In this document: positions 6,205-7,270 of the stretch, piece after piece
Position numbering within the stretch: position 1 is the first letter of the stretch
How the letters are laid out: the number at the start of each line of letters is the position of its first letter
NCBI GenBank assembly: GCA_020062605.1
Contig: JAGUWA010000005.1
Coordinates: forward strand, 1-7,270
Direction: 5' to 3'
Length of the DNA stretch: 7,270 bases
From: Parvibaculum sp.
GTDB taxonomy: Bacteria; Pseudomonadota; Alphaproteobacteria; Parvibaculales; Parvibaculaceae
Notes under the pieces: generated by a model
Told to the model about the DNA's origin: nothing
Seen by the model: only the letters and a program-made list of their open reading frames with translations
Database searches by the model: none
Position numbers and translations under genes: made by a program

Positions 6205-6219
6205 ATGAGAGAGCAGTGA
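6205..6219 (+). other. Four-codon mini-ORF overlapping the bpt start codon
   Basis: ATG AGA GAG CAG TGA (6205-6219) overlaps the GTG start of bpt (6216-6218) in another frame. The bpt ribosome site GAGAGAG (6207-6213) lies inside it. It has no convincing ribosome site of its own, so it may be accidental, but termination-reinitiation into bpt is conceivable. Confidence 0.15.
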
Positions 6220-6953
6220 CGGACCAGTCCCGCATCAGATTTCCGCAGTTCTACATTACGTCGCCGCAGCCCTGCCCCTATCTGGAGGGCCGCTACGAGA
6301 AAAAGGTCTTTACCCATCTCCTCGGCGACGAGCCGGTCTCCCTGAACAACACGCTCACCCAGGCAGGCTTCCGCCGCAGCCAGAACATCGCCTACCGCCC
6401 GGCCTGCGAGGATTGTCAGGCCTGTGTTTCCGTGCGTGTGCTCGTCAACGAGTTCCGGCCCGGCCGCACCTTCCGCCGCATCGTGGCGCGCAATGCCGAC
6501 CTGCGCGGTCTCGTGCGTCCAGCCACCGCGACCGGCGAGCAATACGATCTCCTGCGCCGCTATCTTGATGCGCGCCACGCCGAGGGCGGCATGGCCGACA
6601 TGACCGAGCACGACTATGTCGCCATGATCGAGGACACCACGATCCACACCAACATCATCGAATACCGGCTTGCCGCCGGTCCGGGCGAAGCGGGGCCGCT
6701 CATCGCCGCCGCCCTCACCGACACGCTCGATGACGGCCTCTCCATGGTCTACAGCTTCTACGAGCCGGACGATGCCGGGCGCAGCCTCGGCACCTTCATG
6801 GTGCTCGATCACATCGAGCGCACCCGCATGGCCGGCCTGCCTTACGTCTATCTCGGCTATTGGGTCGATGGCTCCCGCAAGATGGCCTACAAAACCCGCT
6901 TCCAGCCCCTCGAAGCCCTCAAGCCGGAAGGCTGGCGGCGGATGGCCGTCTAG
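6216..6953 (+). CDS. bpt: Bpt, aspartate/glutamate leucyltransferase (bacterial ATE1-like)
   Basis: Bpt moves leucine from Leu-tRNA onto proteins with N-terminal Asp or Glu, marking them for ClpS/ClpAP degradation. It is often annotated arginyltransferase by homology to eukaryotic ATE1. The 245-residue length is normal. The N-terminal domain shows FPQFYITSPQPCPYLEGR (9-26), LNNTLTQAGFRRSQNIAYRP (43-62) and the cysteine cluster C64-x2-C67-x2-C70, with Cys20 in PCPY. The C-terminal GNAT-like domain has YSFYEPD (179-185), SLGTFMVLDHIERTR (190-204) and YVYLGYWVDGSRKMAYKTRF (210-229). The start is GTG 6216: an in-frame TGA at 6201-6203 leaves no other start that keeps the N-terminal motif. GAGAG precedes it. 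It is 35 bases after the permease gene and may be co-transcribed. Confidence 0.95.
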   Translation: MTDQSRIRFPQFYITSPQPCPYLEGRYEKKVFTHLLGDEPVSLNNTLTQAGFRRSQNIAYRPACEDCQACVSVRVLVNEFRPGRTFRRIVARNADLRGLVRPATATGEQYDLLRRYLDARHAEGGMADMTEHDYVAMIEDTTIHTNIIEYRLAAGPGEAGPLIAAALTDTLDDGLSMVYSFYEPDDAGRSLGTFMVLDHIERTRMAGLPYVYLGYWVDGSRKMAYKTRFQPLEALKPEGWRRMAV

Positions 6954-6978
6954 GGAGCGCTGCCCTTTCCCGCCGCCG

Positions 6979-7006
6979 TTGCGCCTCGCGCCCGCGTGCC
7001 TATACT
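6979..7006 (+). promoter_or_regulatory. Sigma-70-like promoter for the Tat-exported protein gene
   Basis: TTGCGC (6979-6984) and TATACT (7001-7006) are 16 bases apart, the best promoter-like pair in the window. It lies in the 232-base gap after bpt. Transcription from here would include repeat copy B in the leader of the gene at 7186. Three copies of TGGCCGC (7006-7012, 7041-7047, 7052-7058) follow it. Confidence 0.45.
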
Positions 7007-7060
7007 GGCCGCCAATTGTACCCCTTCAATGGGGAAGCGGTGGCCGCAAGCTGGCCGCCC

Positions 7061-7161
7061 GGAAGCGTTTCCAGGCCAAGTGCTTTCTTGGCCGTCCGGA
7101 AACGCGACAAAATAAGGAATGAGAGCTGTTCACCGTTTCCATGAAACGGTGGACGGGTCTG
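7061..7161 (+). repeat. RIME-like intergenic palindromic repeat, copy B
   Basis: This copy has the same architecture as copy A. Outer arms GCGTTTCC (7065-7072) and GGAAACGC (7098-7105) enclose the inner stem GGCCAAG (7074-7080) with CTTGGCC (7087-7093) around a 6-base loop. The linker 7102-7118 matches copy A at 15 of 17 bases. The right hairpin pairs 7122-7139 with 7143-7160 (18 positions: two G-T pairs, one G-G mismatch, 3-base loop). The inner left stem has a different sequence and length from copy A but is again self-complementary. It ends 24 bases before the ATG at 7186. Confidence 0.8.
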
Positions 7162-7185
7162 GGGAAGCAAATCGGGGAGTCTTCG

Positions 7186-7270
7186 ATGAAACGCCGTTCG
7201 TTTCTGGCGGGCGCGGGCCTTGCGGGTCTTGCCGCCGCCGCCATGCCCGCGCCTGCCGTCGCGCAGGGCA
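7186..7270 (+). CDS. Tat-exported protein, N-terminal signal only (runs off right edge)
   Basis: The visible 28 codons encode a twin-arginine signal peptide: MKRRSFLAGAGLAGLAAA with RRSFL, a hydrophobic Ala/Gly/Leu core, and PAPAVAQG with a likely signal-peptidase site after AVA or AQG. The protein would be exported folded to the periplasm. GGGGAG (7174-7179) with 6-base spacing fixes ATG 7186. An in-frame ATG at 7141, in the loop of the repeat's right hairpin, would add 15 residues but has no good ribosome site. Signals of this form are common on TRAP-transporter solute receptors of alphaproteobacteria, but also on other exported enzymes, and no mature sequence is visible to decide. Confidence 0.75.
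   Translation, partial: MKRRSFLAGAGLAGLAAAAMPAPAVAQG

Noticed and set aside
7021..7034. CCCC-TTCAAT-GGGG as a terminator for bpt
   Set aside because: Only a 4-bp stem with no T-run after it.

Overview
The window is GC-rich, tightly packed bacterial chromosome, most likely from an alphaproteobacterium of the Hyphomicrobiales/Rhizobiales type (Parvibaculum-like lineages come to mind, but this is not proven). The grounds are the base composition, an alphaproteobacterial-style MotA and MotB, a Bpt-type aminoacyl-tRNA-protein transferase, and two intergenic palindromic repeats that resemble the mosaic repeats (RIME-like) scattered through rhizobial genomes. I see no phage, transposase, CRISPR, tRNA or rRNA sequence.

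Layout. (1) 1-183, minus: the N-terminal part of a MotA/TolQ/ExbB-family proton-channel protein that runs off the left edge. (2) 453-959, plus: a MarR-family regulator, divergent from gene 1. (3) 976-1491, minus: a flavin reductase-like FMN protein, convergent with the MarR gene and only 16 bases from it. (4) 1746-2609 and 2641-3537, plus: motA and motB, the flagellar stator pair, preceded by a 254-base divergent intergenic region with direct and inverted repeats. (5) 3627-4109, plus: a small RDD-family membrane protein. (6) 4318-6180, plus: an SLC13/DASS-like permease with two TrkA-C-like cytoplasmic domains. (7) 6216-6953, plus: bpt, aspartate/glutamate leucyltransferase of the N-degron pathway. 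(8) From 7186, plus, off the right edge: the start of a Tat-exported protein, possibly a solute-binding receptor.

How the genes relate. motA and motB form a two-gene operon whose products make the proton-driven stator. No other flagellar or chemotaxis gene lies next to them, so the stator operon stands apart here. The permease and bpt are 35 bases apart and could share a transcript. The remaining genes look like independent housekeeping or accessory units; I found no evidence that the window encodes one novel multi-gene system.

The most interesting signal is non-coding. Two copies of one palindromic repeat (about 4184-4302 and 7061-7161) each sit directly in front of a membrane or exported-protein gene. 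Both fold into a two-level left hairpin, a conserved single-stranded linker, and a long right hairpin. The stems differ in sequence between copies but stay paired, which points to conservation of structure. In copy A the right hairpin ends one base before the Shine-Dalgarno sequence of the permease gene. Copy B lies downstream of a promoter-like TTGCGC-N16-TATACT and so would be part of the mRNA leader.
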